This document shows positions 30,508 through 39,348 of a DNA stretch of 64,000 nt, in pieces. Position 1 is the first letter of the stretch; every line of letters starts with the position of its first letter. Origin of the DNA: Microcella indica (GTDB lineage: Bacteria > Actinomycetota > Actinomycetes > Actinomycetales > Microbacteriaceae); contig NZ_CP058670.1 in the NCBI RefSeq assembly GCF_013414345.1, positions 1,054,001-1,118,000 of the forward strand, written 5' to 3'. The notes under the pieces were generated by a model. The model did no database searches and was not told the DNA's origin. It worked only from the letters and a program-made list of their open reading frames with translations. The translations under genes and the position numbers were made by a program.

Positions 30508-31509
30508 CTAGTCCTGAGCCGGTGACGCGGAGAGCCGGGCGAGAACGGCGGCGGGGTCGAGGAACTCGCCCGTGCGCTCGACCTCGTGCACGAGCTCGAC
30601 CATGAGCGCGTTCACGGGCGTCGCGACGCCGCCCTCGGCCCCGGCAGCCACGACGACACCGTTGAGGGCGTCGATCTCGGTGGCGCGCCCCCGACGGATG
30701 CTCTGCAACGTCGATGCCGGATTCGGCACGTCCCCCATCCTGGCGGCGAGAGCCCGCGGCACCGCCTCGCCCGCGGCAGGGTCGTCGCTCAACAGCAGCG
30801 CGACCTCGTCCGGCCCGACGGCTCCGATGCGTGCCAGGTGCAGACCCTTCGCCCGCGCGACGGTCGCCGTCTCCCGCATGCCGCGCGTGAGAACCGCGCG
30901 CAGTCCGTCGTGCGCGACGACCTCCTGCACGCTCAGCCGGGTGACCGCCGGCAGGGCGTTGACCTGGTTGACGAGCAGCTTCGTCCACTGCGCGCCCACG
31001 ATGTCGTCGACCACGCTGACCTCTGCGGGGAGAGCCGAGCGCAGCGCGGGCAGCGCGACGGCGACCGCGGCAGGGTCACCACCCAGCACGAGCGGGTTCG
31101 GGCCCGTCACGTCGACGCGCCCTGGCTCGAGGAGGCTCGCGGCGAAGAGCGCCAGGCCGATCGCGACGGGGGAGTGCGGCAGAGCATCCCGCACCGCGGC
31201 CTCGCCCCCGAGGCCGTTCTGCACGACGAGCGCGGGCGTGCCGTCCAGGCGCGCCGCGGCCGCGAGAGCCGCCGTCGTGTCGTGCACCTTCGTCGTGACG
31301 ACCAGGAGGTCGAGCGGGGCCGCGAGAGCCTCCACGACCCGAATACGGGCCAGGTGGTCGCCCCAGCCGCCGGTGAGCAGCAGCCCGTCGCGCGCGAGAG
31401 AGGCGCCGTGCTCGCCGCGCGCTGTCACGACCACGTCGTGCCCCGCGCGGTGGAGGAGCGCCGCGAGGGTGCCGCCGACGGCCCCGGCTCCGAGAACGGC
31501 GATGCGCAT
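30508..31509 (-). CDS. panE: 2-dehydropantoate 2-reductase (ketopantoate reductase) family
   Basis: 333 residues. The N-terminal Rossmann motif is MRIAVLGAGAVGGTLAALLHRAG. TTKVHDTTAAL holds the conserved lysine of the LVTTK motif, followed by VVQNGLGGEAAV. The C-terminal helical domain has WTKLLVNQVNALPAVTRLS with the catalytic lysine and Asn. It reduces ketopantoate to pantoate with NADPH on the way to coenzyme A, although paralogues act on other 2-oxo acids. The gene is divergent from truB by 45 bases. Confidence 0.82.
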   Translation of the reverse strand: MRIAVLGAGAVGGTLAALLHRAGHDVVVTARGEHGASLARDGLLLTGGWGDHLARIRVVEALAAPLDLLVVTTKVHDTTAALAAAARLDGTPALVVQNGLGGEAAVRDALPHSPVAIGLALFAASLLEPGRVDVTGPNPLVLGGDPAAVAVALPALRSALPAEVSVVDDIVGAQWTKLLVNQVNALPAVTRLSVQEVVAHDGLRAVLTRGMRETATVARAKGLHLARIGAVGPDEVALLLSDDPAAGEAVPRALAARMGDVPNPASTLQSIRRGRATEIDALNGVVVAAGAEGGVATPVNALMVELVHEVERTGEFLDPAAVLARLSASPAQD

Positions 31510-31541
31510 GCTCGGCATCCTACGCACTGCGCGCCGAGCGG

Positions 31542-31547
31542 TAGCGT
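31542..31547 (+). promoter_or_regulatory. Leaderless -10 box of truB
   Basis: TAGCGT is followed by seven bases and the GTG start of truB at 31555. Confidence 0.5.
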
Positions 31548-31554
31548 GGATGCC

Positions 31555-32445
31555 GTGACTGCCGGGATGCTCTTCGTCGACAAGCCGCAGGGCCTCACGA
31601 GCCACGACGTCGTCGCCCGCGCGCGCCGTGCCCTCGACACGCGCAAGGTCGGGCACGCCGGCACCCTCGACCCGATGGCGACCGGTCTGCTGACGCTCGG
31701 CGTCGGCCCGGCTACGCGCCTGCTCACCTACCTCGTGGGCCTCGACAAGACGTACGAGACGACCATGAGGCTCGGGGTGGCGACGACGACCGACGACGCC
31801 GAGGGTGAGCCGATCGGTGCTGCCGACCCGGCGGCGCTCGAGGCGGTCACGCTGGAGAGGCTCGAGCAGGGCATCCGGAGCCTGACCGGCCAGATCGAGC
31901 AGGTGCCGAGCGCGGTGAGCGCCATCAAGGTCGACGGTCGGCGCGCCTACGATCGCGTGCGCGCCGGCGAGGAGGTCGAGCTCGCAGCGCGACGCGTGAC
32001 GGTGAGCGCCTTCGAGGTGCTGGCCGTGCGTCGGCAGGCCGACGGCATCGAGGTGGATGCTCGCATCGACTGCTCGTCGGGCACCTACATTCGCGCGCTC
32101 GCGCGCGACCTCGGCGCCGATCTGGGTGTCGGCGGGCACCTCACGGCGCTCCGCCGCACGCGCGTGGGCCCGTTCGCCACGTCACGCGCCGTCGCGGTCG
32201 ACGACATCACACCGGAGGTTCTCGTGTCGCCCGCCGAGGTGGCCGCACAGCTCTTCCCGGTCCTGACCGTGAGCGGCGACCAGGCGCGCGATCTCGGCCA
32301 CGGCAAGACGCTCGCCCTGCCCGACGCGGCCGACGCCGAGCCCATGGCCGCGGTCGACGCGCGGGGGCGGCTCATCGCCCTCGTCGCCGTGCGGGCGGGC
32401 GTCGGCCGTACGCTGGTGGGATTCCCTCAGGAGGCAGCCGAATGA
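31555..32445 (+). CDS. truB: tRNA pseudouridine(55) synthase
   Basis: 296 residues. It starts MTAGMLFVDKPQGLTSHDVV; the catalytic motif is KVGHAGTLDPMATGLL (catalytic Asp near residue 41). YETTMRLGVATTTDDAEGE, the QIEQVPSAVSAIKVDGRRAY stretch and CSSGTYIRALARDLG follow, as in TruB. It makes pseudouridine 55 in the T-loop of tRNAs. The GTG at 31555 has a leaderless -10 box; the frame is open far upstream but without coding character. The stop overlaps the next gene by 4 bp. Confidence 0.96.
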   Translation: MTAGMLFVDKPQGLTSHDVVARARRALDTRKVGHAGTLDPMATGLLTLGVGPATRLLTYLVGLDKTYETTMRLGVATTTDDAEGEPIGAADPAALEAVTLERLEQGIRSLTGQIEQVPSAVSAIKVDGRRAYDRVRAGEEVELAARRVTVSAFEVLAVRRQADGIEVDARIDCSSGTYIRALARDLGADLGVGGHLTALRRTRVGPFATSRAVAVDDITPEVLVSPAEVAAQLFPVLTVSGDQARDLGHGKTLALPDAADAEPMAAVDARGRLIALVAVRAGVGRTLVGFPQEAAE

Positions 32446-32822
32446 TCGAGTGGTTCACCATCGCACAGATCGTCGTCGCGCTGCTCGTCGGGCTCGTGTG
32501 CCTCGTGCTCGGCGGCATCGGCACGCGCCCCAACGACGTCTCCGTGCTCGGCTCGGCGCTCGTCGCGGTGCTGCTGCTCGCCCAGATCGTCGTCTCCATC
32601 GTCGCGCCGTTCGCGGGCAACGCGCCCACGGGAGACCCGGTCGAGTACTGGATCTATCTCGTCACGGCGCTCCTGCTGCCGGTGCTCGCCATCATCTGGG
32701 CGCTCATCGACCGCTCCCGATGGGCGACCGTCATCCTCGGGGTCGCCGCGATCACGGTGGCGGTCATGCTCTACCGCATGCAGCAGATCTGGTTCGTGCA
32801 GATCTACACGCCCGTCGTGTAG
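32442..32822 (+). CDS. Hypothetical four-helix membrane protein
   Basis: 126 residues with hydrophobic helices at about 7-27, 36-58, 67-87 and 93-110. It has short loops and the ending WFVQIYTPVV. No known motif is visible. It overlaps truB by 4 bp, so it is cotranslated with it. The pattern resembles small conserved membrane proteins found beside truB in related genomes, but I cannot name a family. Confidence 0.7.
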   Translation: MIEWFTIAQIVVALLVGLVCLVLGGIGTRPNDVSVLGSALVAVLLLAQIVVSIVAPFAGNAPTGDPVEYWIYLVTALLLPVLAIIWALIDRSRWATVILGVAAITVAVMLYRMQQIWFVQIYTPVV

Positions 32823-32859
32823 GCGCGGCGGCGGTCGGGCGGCGTGTCAGGCGCGACCG

Positions 32860-33564
32860 TCAGGCGGCGTTGCGGGGCGTGGGCAGCGCGGCGATGGTGG
32901 CGAGCACCTCGTCGAGCCCGGCCACGAGATCGGGCACGACGAGAATCGCCTCGGTGCGCCGCAGCTCGTCGACCGTGAACGCCCCCGTCGCGACGGCGAT
33001 GAACGGGATGCCCGCGGCCCGAGCCGCCTCGTCGTCGCGCGGGGTGTCGCCGATGATGACGAGGGTGTCGTCGGGGAGGGCCGCGCGGGCTGCCGCGGTG
33101 ATCTCGCTGCGGTCGCGCGCCGTCGCGCCGAAGTACGAGCGCTCCCAGTCGAACGCCGCATCGCCGAGCGCCGCGGCGGTGAGCCCGGCGCCCTCGAGCT
33201 TGACCCGCGAGCGCGTGAGCGAGTTGCCCGTGAGGAGGGCGTTGCGCCACCCGCGGGCGGCGCACGCGCGCAGAGCATCCTCGACTCCCGGTGCGGTCTC
33301 GCGACGGTCGCCGCGCTCGGCGCGCTCCACCGAGAGCTCGTCGAGCACGGTGCGGGCGCGCTCGTGCCAGTCGTCCCCGTAGCCGAAGTGGGTGAGGATC
33401 TCGCTGAGGATGAGCCCGTCAGGCTTGCCGTGCGTGCGGGGCAGGGCCGGGCCGAGCTCGCGCTCCACGGCGCGCTCGACCGCCGAGTGGTACAGCTCAC
33501 CGCCGCCGGAGTATGCGTTCAGCAGGAGGGTTCCGTCGACGTCCCAGAGGATGGTGGTGGTCAC
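32860..33564 (-). CDS. HAD-superfamily hydrolase
   Basis: 234 residues. Motif I is ILWDVDGTLLLNAYSGG (nucleophile Asp near residue 8), motif II LLTGNSLTRSRVKLEG, motif III lysine within the same stretch, and motif IV VIIGDTPRDDEAARAAG. The alpha-helical cap is of the phosphoglycolate phosphatase/beta-phosphoglucomutase type. It probably dephosphorylates a small phosphorylated metabolite; the substrate is not known. The GTG start at 33564 overlaps the upstream monooxygenase stop by 4 bp. Confidence 0.82.
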   Translation of the reverse strand: MTTTILWDVDGTLLLNAYSGGGELYHSAVERAVERELGPALPRTHGKPDGLILSEILTHFGYGDDWHERARTVLDELSVERAERGDRRETAPGVEDALRACAARGWRNALLTGNSLTRSRVKLEGAGLTAAALGDAAFDWERSYFGATARDRSEITAAARAALPDDTLVIIGDTPRDDEAARAAGIPFIAVATGAFTVDELRRTEAILVVPDLVAGLDEVLATIAALPTPRNAA

Positions 33565-34670
33565 CCCTCCAGCCTGCCAGAGCGGCGCACGTGGCTCTGC
33601 ACGGCCTCGGCGAGCTCGCGCGAGTCGGCGGCGATGCCGTGGATGATCGAGGAGTCGAGTCGGCGCTGCCAGGGCAGGCCGATCCAGTACAGGCCGTCGA
33701 CGGGGGAGACGCCGCGGTCGTGGCGGGGTGCGCCGTGGTCGGTCAGGGCTCCGTCGACCTGCACGAAGGGGTAGTGGGCGCGGAATCCGGTGCCCCACAG
33801 CACGCCATCCACCTCGACCCGCGTGCCGTCCTGCAGCTCGAGCTCTCGACCGGCGGCGCCGACCACGCGGCTCGTGAGCAGCCGCAGGCGCCCTGCGCGG
33901 ATGGCGCGCTTCGCCTGCGTGCCGAGGATGCCGTCCCCCCGCGAGTGGATGTACTCGCTGATGCGGCTGTCGGCGGGCGAGCTGAGGACGCCGAAGAGCT
34001 TCAGAGGCCAGTAGACGGTCACCCCGAGGATCCGTTCGGGAATGAACCACGGCTTCTGCGGCGCGATCATCGTCACCTCGTGCGTCGCCGACAGCTCGTC
34101 GGCGAGCTGCGCGGCCGAGTTGCCGCCGCCCACGACCGCGATGCGCCCGGGTAATAGATCCTCCGGGCCCTCGTACGCGGTCGAGTGCACCTGCACGACC
34201 TCGGGGTGCAGGCCCGCGGCGACTCGGGGCACGCGCGGGTACTGGAACGGACCCGTCGCGATGACGACAGCGCGCGCGTGCACGGTGCCGCGCGTCGTGT
34301 CGGCGACGAATCCGCCGCCGTCGCCGTCGCGCGCGATCGCCGTCACGCGAGTCTGCGCCACGACGGGCAGCGCGTTCTTCTCTGCGTACGCCTCGAGGTA
34401 GTCGGCGATCTCGTCCTTGGTGGGGTAGTAGCCCGCCGAGTCGGGCAGGGGCAGCCCCGGCAGCGCCGAGAACCGCCGCGGGGTGAAGAGCACGAGGCTG
34501 CGCCAGCGCGCCCGCCAGACATCGCCGACGCGCTCACGATCGTCGACGATCACGAAGGGCACGCCCGCCTCGCGCAGCCGGTAGCCCATACCGAGGCCGG
34601 CTTGCCCGCCGCCGACGATGAGCACGTCGGTGCTCTCGGGCAGCGCGCCGTCGTCAGGTGTCGTCGTCAT
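33561..34670 (-). CDS. Flavin-dependent monooxygenase / NAD(P)-binding oxidoreductase
   Basis: 369 residues. FAD-binding motif DVLIVGGGQAGLGMGYRL (about residues 15-32), NADPH-binding motif RIAVVGGGNSAAQLADEL, and ATGPFQYPRVP, similar to the linker of class B flavoprotein monooxygenases. RWRSLVLFTPRRFSALPGLPLP is typical of YUCCA/CzcO-like members. It likely oxidises a small molecule, but the substrate is not visible. The ATG at 34670 follows GGAG with 8-base spacing; a longer frame would begin inside the 98-bp repeat and is rejected. Confidence 0.85.
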   Translation of the reverse strand: MTTTPDDGALPESTDVLIVGGGQAGLGMGYRLREAGVPFVIVDDRERVGDVWRARWRSLVLFTPRRFSALPGLPLPDSAGYYPTKDEIADYLEAYAEKNALPVVAQTRVTAIARDGDGGGFVADTTRGTVHARAVVIATGPFQYPRVPRVAAGLHPEVVQVHSTAYEGPEDLLPGRIAVVGGGNSAAQLADELSATHEVTMIAPQKPWFIPERILGVTVYWPLKLFGVLSSPADSRISEYIHSRGDGILGTQAKRAIRAGRLRLLTSRVVGAAGRELELQDGTRVEVDGVLWGTGFRAHYPFVQVDGALTDHGAPRHDRGVSPVDGLYWIGLPWQRRLDSSIIHGIAADSRELAEAVQSHVRRSGRLEG

Positions 34671-34727
34671 GGCATGCACTCCACTCGCGTAGTTCGGCGT
34701 CGACGCCCCGACCGACGGGCGCGGCGC

Positions 34728-34824
34728 CTCCACAATTCAGGAGATCGGGATGCTCGCACCGCGCGACACGCCCGGCAGAGCATCCCGGCCCTCGTTCTGC
34801 AGTGTCGCCTCCTGAATTGTGGAG
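34728..34824 (+). repeat. 98-bp inverted-end repeat, copy 5
   Basis: Perfect ends at 34728-34743 and 34809-34824, core CGACACGCC at 34764-34772 (offset 36). Length 97. Like copy 1 it carries internal arms CGGGATGCTC and GAGCATCCCG around the core. It lies in the divergent gap between the monooxygenase gene and hemW. Confidence 0.9.
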
Positions 34825-34885
34825 ATGCCGCACGGCAGGCGGCGCCGCGCAGGTCGAGCGAGCGCGGGGCTGGGAGGATGGACCC

Positions 34886-36112
34886 GTGCCCAGTGCCCTG
34901 CCGATCGCCGACCCGGCCCCCGAGGACGGGATGCTGCCGCCGACTGTCGCGGAGGGCGCCGAGCAGCGCGACCTCGGCGTGTACCTGCACGTGCCCTACT
35001 GCCGCGTGCGGTGCGGCTACTGCGACTTCAACACGTATACGGCCGACGAGGTGCGCGGGGTGAAGCGCAGCGACTTCGCCGACCAGGCGATCGCCGAGCT
35101 GGACCTCGCCGCGCGCGTGCTCGATGCCGCCGGCCTGTCGCCGCGGCCCGCGAGCACGGTCTTCCTCGGCGGGGGGACGCCCACGATCCTGCCGCCCGCC
35201 GATCTTGCCCGCATGATCGGCGCTGTGCGCGACCGCTTCGGTCTCGCGCCCGACGCCGAGGTGACGACCGAGTCGAACCCCGACTCGATCGACGCCGCGG
35301 GCCTCGCCGCGCTCGCGGAGGCCGGCGTGACGCGCGTCTCGTTCGGCATGCAGTCGGCGGTGCCGCACGTGCTGCGCACGCTCGAGCGCACCCACGACCC
35401 CGAGAACGTGGCGCGCCGCGTCGCCGAGGCGCGCGCAGCCGGGCTCGCGGTGAGCCTCGACCTCATCTACGGCACGCCGGGCGAGTCGCCCGCCGACTGG
35501 GAGGCGAGCCTCGCGGCCGCGCTCGCCGAGCGGCCCGATCATGTCAGCGCATACGCCCTCATCGTCGAGGAAGGCACGAAGCTCGCCCGCCAGATCGCTC
35601 GAGGCGAGGTGGCTCCCGTGGACGACGACCTGCACGCGGCGGCCTACGAGGCGGCGGATGCTCGGCTCACGGCGGCCGGATACCACTGGTACGAGGTCAG
35701 CAACTGGGCGGCGTCACCCGAGCAGCGCTCGCGGCACAACCGCGCGTACTGGACGGGGCAGGACTGGTGGGGTGTGGGCCCCGGGGCGCACAGCCACGTC
35801 GGCGGGGTGCGCTGGTGGAACGTCAAGCACCCTCACGCCTACGCGCAGCGGGTCGGGGCAGGAGTGAGCCCCGCCACCGGTCGCGAGACGCTCGACGCCG
35901 AGACGCGGCGCGTCGAGCGCGTTCTGCTCGAGACGCGACTGCGCGAGGGGCTGGACCGCGAGCTGCTGACGCCTTCGGGGCGGCACGCAGTCGCGGGCCT
36001 GCTCGCCGACGAACTCATCGAGCCGGCCGCCGCCTTCGCGGGTCGCGTCGTGCTGACCCTGCGCGGGCGGCTACTGGCCGACGCTGTCGTGCGACGACTG
36101 CTGCCGGACTGA
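34886..36112 (+). CDS. hemW: Radical SAM heme chaperone HemW
   Basis: 408 residues. The radical SAM cluster site is YLHVPYCRVRCGYCDFNTY, a C-x3-C-x2-C motif near residue 39, with YLHVPYC typical of HemW/HemN. FLGGGTPTILPP, SFGMQSAVPHVLRTLERTH and DLIYGTPGESPADWEASL follow. HemW delivers heme and does not act as a coproporphyrinogen oxidase. GTG at 34886 is preceded by GGGAGGA. It usually follows lepA in actinobacteria; here about 15 kb separates them. Confidence 0.92.
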   Translation: MPSALPIADPAPEDGMLPPTVAEGAEQRDLGVYLHVPYCRVRCGYCDFNTYTADEVRGVKRSDFADQAIAELDLAARVLDAAGLSPRPASTVFLGGGTPTILPPADLARMIGAVRDRFGLAPDAEVTTESNPDSIDAAGLAALAEAGVTRVSFGMQSAVPHVLRTLERTHDPENVARRVAEARAAGLAVSLDLIYGTPGESPADWEASLAAALAERPDHVSAYALIVEEGTKLARQIARGEVAPVDDDLHAAAYEAADARLTAAGYHWYEVSNWAASPEQRSRHNRAYWTGQDWWGVGPGAHSHVGGVRWWNVKHPHAYAQRVGAGVSPATGRETLDAETRRVERVLLETRLREGLDRELLTPSGRHAVAGLLADELIEPAAAFAGRVVLTLRGRLLADAVVRRLLPD

Positions 36113-36125
36113 GCGAGCGGGTGAG

Positions 36126-36497
36126 CTAGGTGAGGAACTTGATCGCGACGGGGTAGTAGTACTCCTCGCCCCGGTTGGCCGCGATCGCGGCGATGATGCC
36201 GAACACGAGCACGAGGATGCCCACGGCGAGCAGCACGAGGAACCCGATGAAGACGAACACCGTGACGAAGCCGACGACGTAGCCGATGAGCATGGTGAGC
36301 TGGAAGTTGAGCGCCGTCGTGGAGTGCCCGCGGATGAACGGCCCGCGTTCCTTGAGCACGAGGTAGCCGATGAGGGCGGGCACGAAGCCGAAGAAGATGC
36401 CACCGACGTGGATGAGGGTCGCCCACAGCTTCTCTTCCTCGGGCCGCAGGGGAGCGGGTGCTGTGGCGTACGGGTTGACGGGCGGCTGCTGGCTCAT
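36126..36497 (-). CDS. DUF4870 membrane protein (first)
   Basis: 123 residues. A Pro/Ala-rich N-terminus (MSQQPPVNPYATAPAP) precedes the DUF4870 pattern: LWATLIHVGGIFFGFVPALIGYLVLKERGPFIRGHSTTALNFQLT, then two long hydrophobic segments. The end ANRGEEYYYPVAIKFLT is also typical. The family is formed of small membrane proteins of unknown function. A related gene lies directly upstream on the same strand. Confidence 0.82.
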   Translation of the reverse strand: MSQQPPVNPYATAPAPLRPEEEKLWATLIHVGGIFFGFVPALIGYLVLKERGPFIRGHSTTALNFQLTMLIGYVVGFVTVFVFIGFLVLLAVGILVLVFGIIAAIAANRGEEYYYPVAIKFLT

Positions 36498-36515
36498 GGG
36501 GCCATTAAACACCGA

Positions 36516-36548
36516 ACGGGGCCCGGCGCGGTAGCGCGCGGGCCCCGT
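36516..36548 (-). terminator. Terminator hairpin between the two DUF4870 genes
   Basis: ACGGGGCCCGGCGCG (36516-36530) pairs perfectly with its complement at 36534-36548 around a 3-base loop. On the minus strand it follows the stop of the 36566-36964 gene by 17 bases, with a short TGTTTAAT stretch after the stem. Confidence 0.7.
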
Positions 36549-36565
36549 GGGCCGAAAGCGATGAC

Positions 36566-36964
36566 CTACTTGATGAGGCGGATCGACACGGCGTAGCGGT
36601 ACGCGGTGCCGTCCTTGGCCTTCGTGAAGCCCATGATCGAGAAGATCACGGCGAACACCCACACGGCGAGCGGGAAGATCCAGCCGATGAGCGCCCAGAG
36701 GCCGAGCGTCACGGCGCCGAGGATGGCGTTCAGGATGAAGATGACGACCTGCGCGATCGCCACCGTGATCTGGAAGTTCAGAGCCTCCTTGGCCTCCTGG
36801 TTCGTGAACGAACCACGGTCCTTGAAGACGAGCCAGATGATGAGAGCGGGCAGGAAGCCCAGGATTCCGCCGAGGTGGGCGAAGGAGGCCCACTGGCGGT
36901 CCTCGGTCTCGCTGAGGGGCTGGGCGGGCTGAGGAGCTGCGGGGGGCGGAGTGGACTCAGTCAT
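36566..36964 (-). CDS. DUF4870 membrane protein (second)
   Basis: 132 residues from ATG 36964 (the frame continues upstream to 37105 without support). After a Pro-rich start come RQWASFAHLGGILGFLPALIIWLVFKDRGSFTNQEAKEALNFQIT and hydrophobic helices, then AYRYAVSIRLIK. It aligns along its length with the neighbouring DUF4870 protein, so the pair probably arose by duplication. Function unknown. Confidence 0.82.
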   Translation of the reverse strand: MTESTPPPAAPQPAQPLSETEDRQWASFAHLGGILGFLPALIIWLVFKDRGSFTNQEAKEALNFQITVAIAQVVIFILNAILGAVTLGLWALIGWIFPLAVWVFAVIFSIMGFTKAKDGTAYRYAVSIRLIK

Positions 36965-37129
36965 GTGGGTGCTGCCTTTCAATCGTCCGAACAAGAGGGA
37001 CCCGGGGTGGAGCCTGACGTGTGACTCGCATCGTTGCGGTGTACATAACTGCTCCGCGCGGTGCGAGCACATCAACACCGTAGTGCGCACCTTCGCCTGA
37101 GGCAACGATGCGCTCAGGGTGTGGCGGGG

Positions 37130-37135
37130 TAGAAT
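37130..37135 (+). promoter_or_regulatory. -10 box of the hrcA-dnaJ promoter
   Basis: TAGAAT, close to the consensus, lies directly upstream of and adjoining the CIRCE operator. No convincing -35 was found. Confidence 0.55.
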
Positions 37136-37161
37136 TGGCAGTCAGTGGAATCGAGTGCCAG
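37135..37161. promoter_or_regulatory. CIRCE operator
   Basis: TTGGCAGTC (37135-37143), a 9-base spacer and GAGTGCCAG (37153-37161). The right arm is a perfect actinobacterial CIRCE half; the left differs from CTGGCACTC at two positions. HrcA, encoded directly downstream, is the known CIRCE-binding repressor. Confidence 0.85.
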
Positions 37162-37216
37162 CGGCACGGCCACGACGACGGCCACGACATCGAGTACGAC
37201 GAGGAGAGGGGTGACG

Positions 37217-38236
37217 ATGGTTTCCGACCGCGCTCTGCACGTCTTGCGGGCCATCGTGCAGGACTACGTCGCCTCGCGCGAACCCGTCGGGTCGAAGGCC
37301 ATCGTCGACCGTCACCAGTTCGGCGTCTCCGCCGCGACGATCCGCAACGACATGGCCATCCTCGAAGAGGAGGAGCTCATCTCGGCGCCCCACACCTCGT
37401 CGGGTCGGGTGCCGACCGACAAGGGCTATCGGGTCTTCGTCGACCAGCTCGCCGACCTGCGGCCGCTGAGCGCGGGTCAGCGCCAGGCGATCGCCGCCTT
37501 CCTCGATCAGTCGGTCGACCTCGACGACGTCTTCGCGCGCACCGTGCGCCTCCTCTCCTCGCTCACCAACCAGGTCGCGCTCGTGCAGTACCCGACGCTG
37601 GGCAACGCCCGGGTGCGGCACATCGAGCTCGTGCCCATGAGCCCTACGCGCCTCATGACGGTGTTCATCACCGACGGCGGTCGTGTCGACCAGCGCATGA
37701 TCGAGCTGCCGGTCGAGGCCGACGAGGTCTTCGTGGGGGAGCTGAGGGCGAAGCTCAACGCCGCGCTCTCCGGCCGCGCACTCGCCGAGGTCGGCACCGT
37801 CGCCGGCACGCTCGACGGCCAGTTCGCCCCCGACCGGCGGGAAGCCGTGCGCGTCGTCGCGGATGCCCTGCTCGGGCACGTCGACGAGCACCGCTCCGAC
37901 CGGCTCGTCATGGCGGGCGCCGCGAACCTCGTGCGCACCGAGCAGGACTTCGCCGGCAGCGTCTACCCCGTCCTCGAGGCGATCGAGGAGCAGGTGACGC
38001 TCCTGAAGCTGTTCAGCGAGATGCAGCTCGACAGCCAGGGGGTGTCGGCCCGCATCGGCCGCGAGAACGATGCGGCGCTGCACGAGGCCGCCGTCGTCAC
38101 GAGCGCGTACAGCATGGGCCGCGACTCGAGCGCGAAACTCGGGGTGCTCGGCCCCACCCGTATGGACTACTCGAACAACATGGCAGCGGTCCGCGCCGTG
38201 GCGCGCTACGTGTCGCGACTGCTCGGTGAGGAATAA
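37217..38236 (+). CDS. hrcA: Heat-inducible transcription repressor HrcA
   Basis: 339 residues. The N-terminal winged helix reads LHVLRAIVQDYVASREPVGSKAI and FGVSAATIRNDMAILEEEELI, then HTSSGRVPTDKGYRVFVDQL, which is diagnostic of HrcA. It represses chaperone genes by binding CIRCE, and its activity depends on GroE. The ATG at 37217 has GGAGAGGGG upstream; an earlier GTG at 37145 would lie inside CIRCE. dnaJ starts at the next base after the stop. Confidence 0.95.
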   Translation: MVSDRALHVLRAIVQDYVASREPVGSKAIVDRHQFGVSAATIRNDMAILEEEELISAPHTSSGRVPTDKGYRVFVDQLADLRPLSAGQRQAIAAFLDQSVDLDDVFARTVRLLSSLTNQVALVQYPTLGNARVRHIELVPMSPTRLMTVFITDGGRVDQRMIELPVEADEVFVGELRAKLNAALSGRALAEVGTVAGTLDGQFAPDRREAVRVVADALLGHVDEHRSDRLVMAGAANLVRTEQDFAGSVYPVLEAIEEQVTLLKLFSEMQLDSQGVSARIGRENDAALHEAAVVTSAYSMGRDSSAKLGVLGPTRMDYSNNMAAVRAVARYVSRLLGEE

Positions 38237-39340
38237 GTGGCAGACCACTACGAAGTGCTCGGAATCGATCGCGGTGCGAGCGCCGATGAGGTGAAGAAGG
38301 CGTACCGACGCTTGGCGCGCGAGCTGCACCCCGACGTCAACCCGAGCGGGGAGGCGGCTGAGCGGTTCAAGCAGGTCACGCACGCCTACGACGTGCTGAG
38401 CGACCCGCAGCAGCGCCAGCAGTACGACATGGGCGGCAGCGGCGGCATGGGCGGAGCATCCGGATTCGGAGGCTTCGGCGACATCTTCGAGACGTTCTTC
38501 GGCGGCGGCCAGTCGCAGCGCGGCCCCCGGTCGCGCCGCGAGCGCGGCCAGGATGCCCTCCTGCGCGTCGAGGTCGAGCTCGACGAGATCATCTTCGGCA
38601 CCCACCGCGAGATCGAGGTCGACACGGCCGTGCTCTGCGAGACCTGCAACGGCTCCTGCTGCTCGCCCGGCACCGAGCCTGCCACGTGCGACATCTGCCG
38701 CGGCTCCGGCCAGATTCAGCGCACCGTGCGCAGCCTCCTCGGCAACGTGCTCACCTCGTCGCCGTGCGGCACCTGCCGCGGCTACGGCACCGTGATTCCG
38801 AGCCCGTGCCCCACGTGCGCCGGCCAGGGCCGCGTGCGCGCGCGCCGCACGGTCGCCGTCGACATTCCCGCGGGAGTCGATACGGGCCTGCGCATCCAGC
38901 TGCCCGGCCAGGGCGAGGTCGGCCCGGCCGGTGGCCCCAACGGCGACCTGTACCTCGAGATGAAGGTCAAGACGCACGAGACGTTCAGCCGCAACGGCGA
39001 CGACCTGCTCGCGACCGTCGAGGTGCAGATGGCCGACGCGATCCTCGGCACGACGGTGACGCTCCCGGGTCTCGACGGCGATGTGAGCGTCGAGCTCAAG
39101 GCCGGCACGCAGAGCGCCGAGATCATCACGATCAAGGATCGGGGCATCACGCGACTGCGCGGCTCCGGCCGCGGTGATCTCAAGATCGGCGTGCAGGTCG
39201 TCACCCCGGCCCGTCTCAACAGCAAGGAGACCGAGCTCATCAAGCAGTTCGCCGCGAGCCGTCGGCCCGTGCCGCCGCAGTTCGCGACGTTCCAGCAGGG
39301 GCTCTTCTCCAAGCTGCGCGACCGGTTCCTCAACCTGTAG
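38237..39340 (+). CDS. dnaJ: Chaperone DnaJ
   Basis: 367 residues, GTG start. The J-domain has the HPD motif at 31-33 and the PYD-like DPQQRQQYD stretch. A Gly-rich region ([17 protein letters not shown]) follows. The zinc-finger region has four C-x2-C-x-G-x-G-type repeats: CETCNGSC (unusual last residue, Cys for Gly), [16 protein letters not shown] and CPTCAGQG. The C-terminal substrate-binding domains complete it. It stimulates DnaK and, being coupled to hrcA, is the DnaJ2 type regulated by CIRCE rather than HspR. Confidence 0.95.
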   Translation: MADHYEVLGIDRGASADEVKKAYRRLARELHPDVNPSGEAAERFKQVTHAYDVLSDPQQRQQYDMGGSGGMGGASGFGGFGDIFETFFGGGQSQRGPRSRRERGQDALLRVEVELDEIIFGTHREIEVDTAVLCETCNGSCCSPGTEPATCDICRGSGQIQRTVRSLLGNVLTSSPCGTCRGYGTVIPSPCPTCAGQGRVRARRTVAVDIPAGVDTGLRIQLPGQGEVGPAGGPNGDLYLEMKVKTHETFSRNGDDLLATVEVQMADAILGTTVTLPGLDGDVSVELKAGTQSAEIITIKDRGITRLRGSGRGDLKIGVQVVTPARLNSKETELIKQFAASRRPVPPQFATFQQGLFSKLRDRFLNL

Positions 39341-39348
39341 CCGAGCGC

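Noticed and set aside
31555-32445. Long upstream extension of the truB frame to 30586
   Set aside because: It lies opposite the ketopantoate reductase gene and shows no motif; the GTG at 31555 gives a standard TruB N-terminus.
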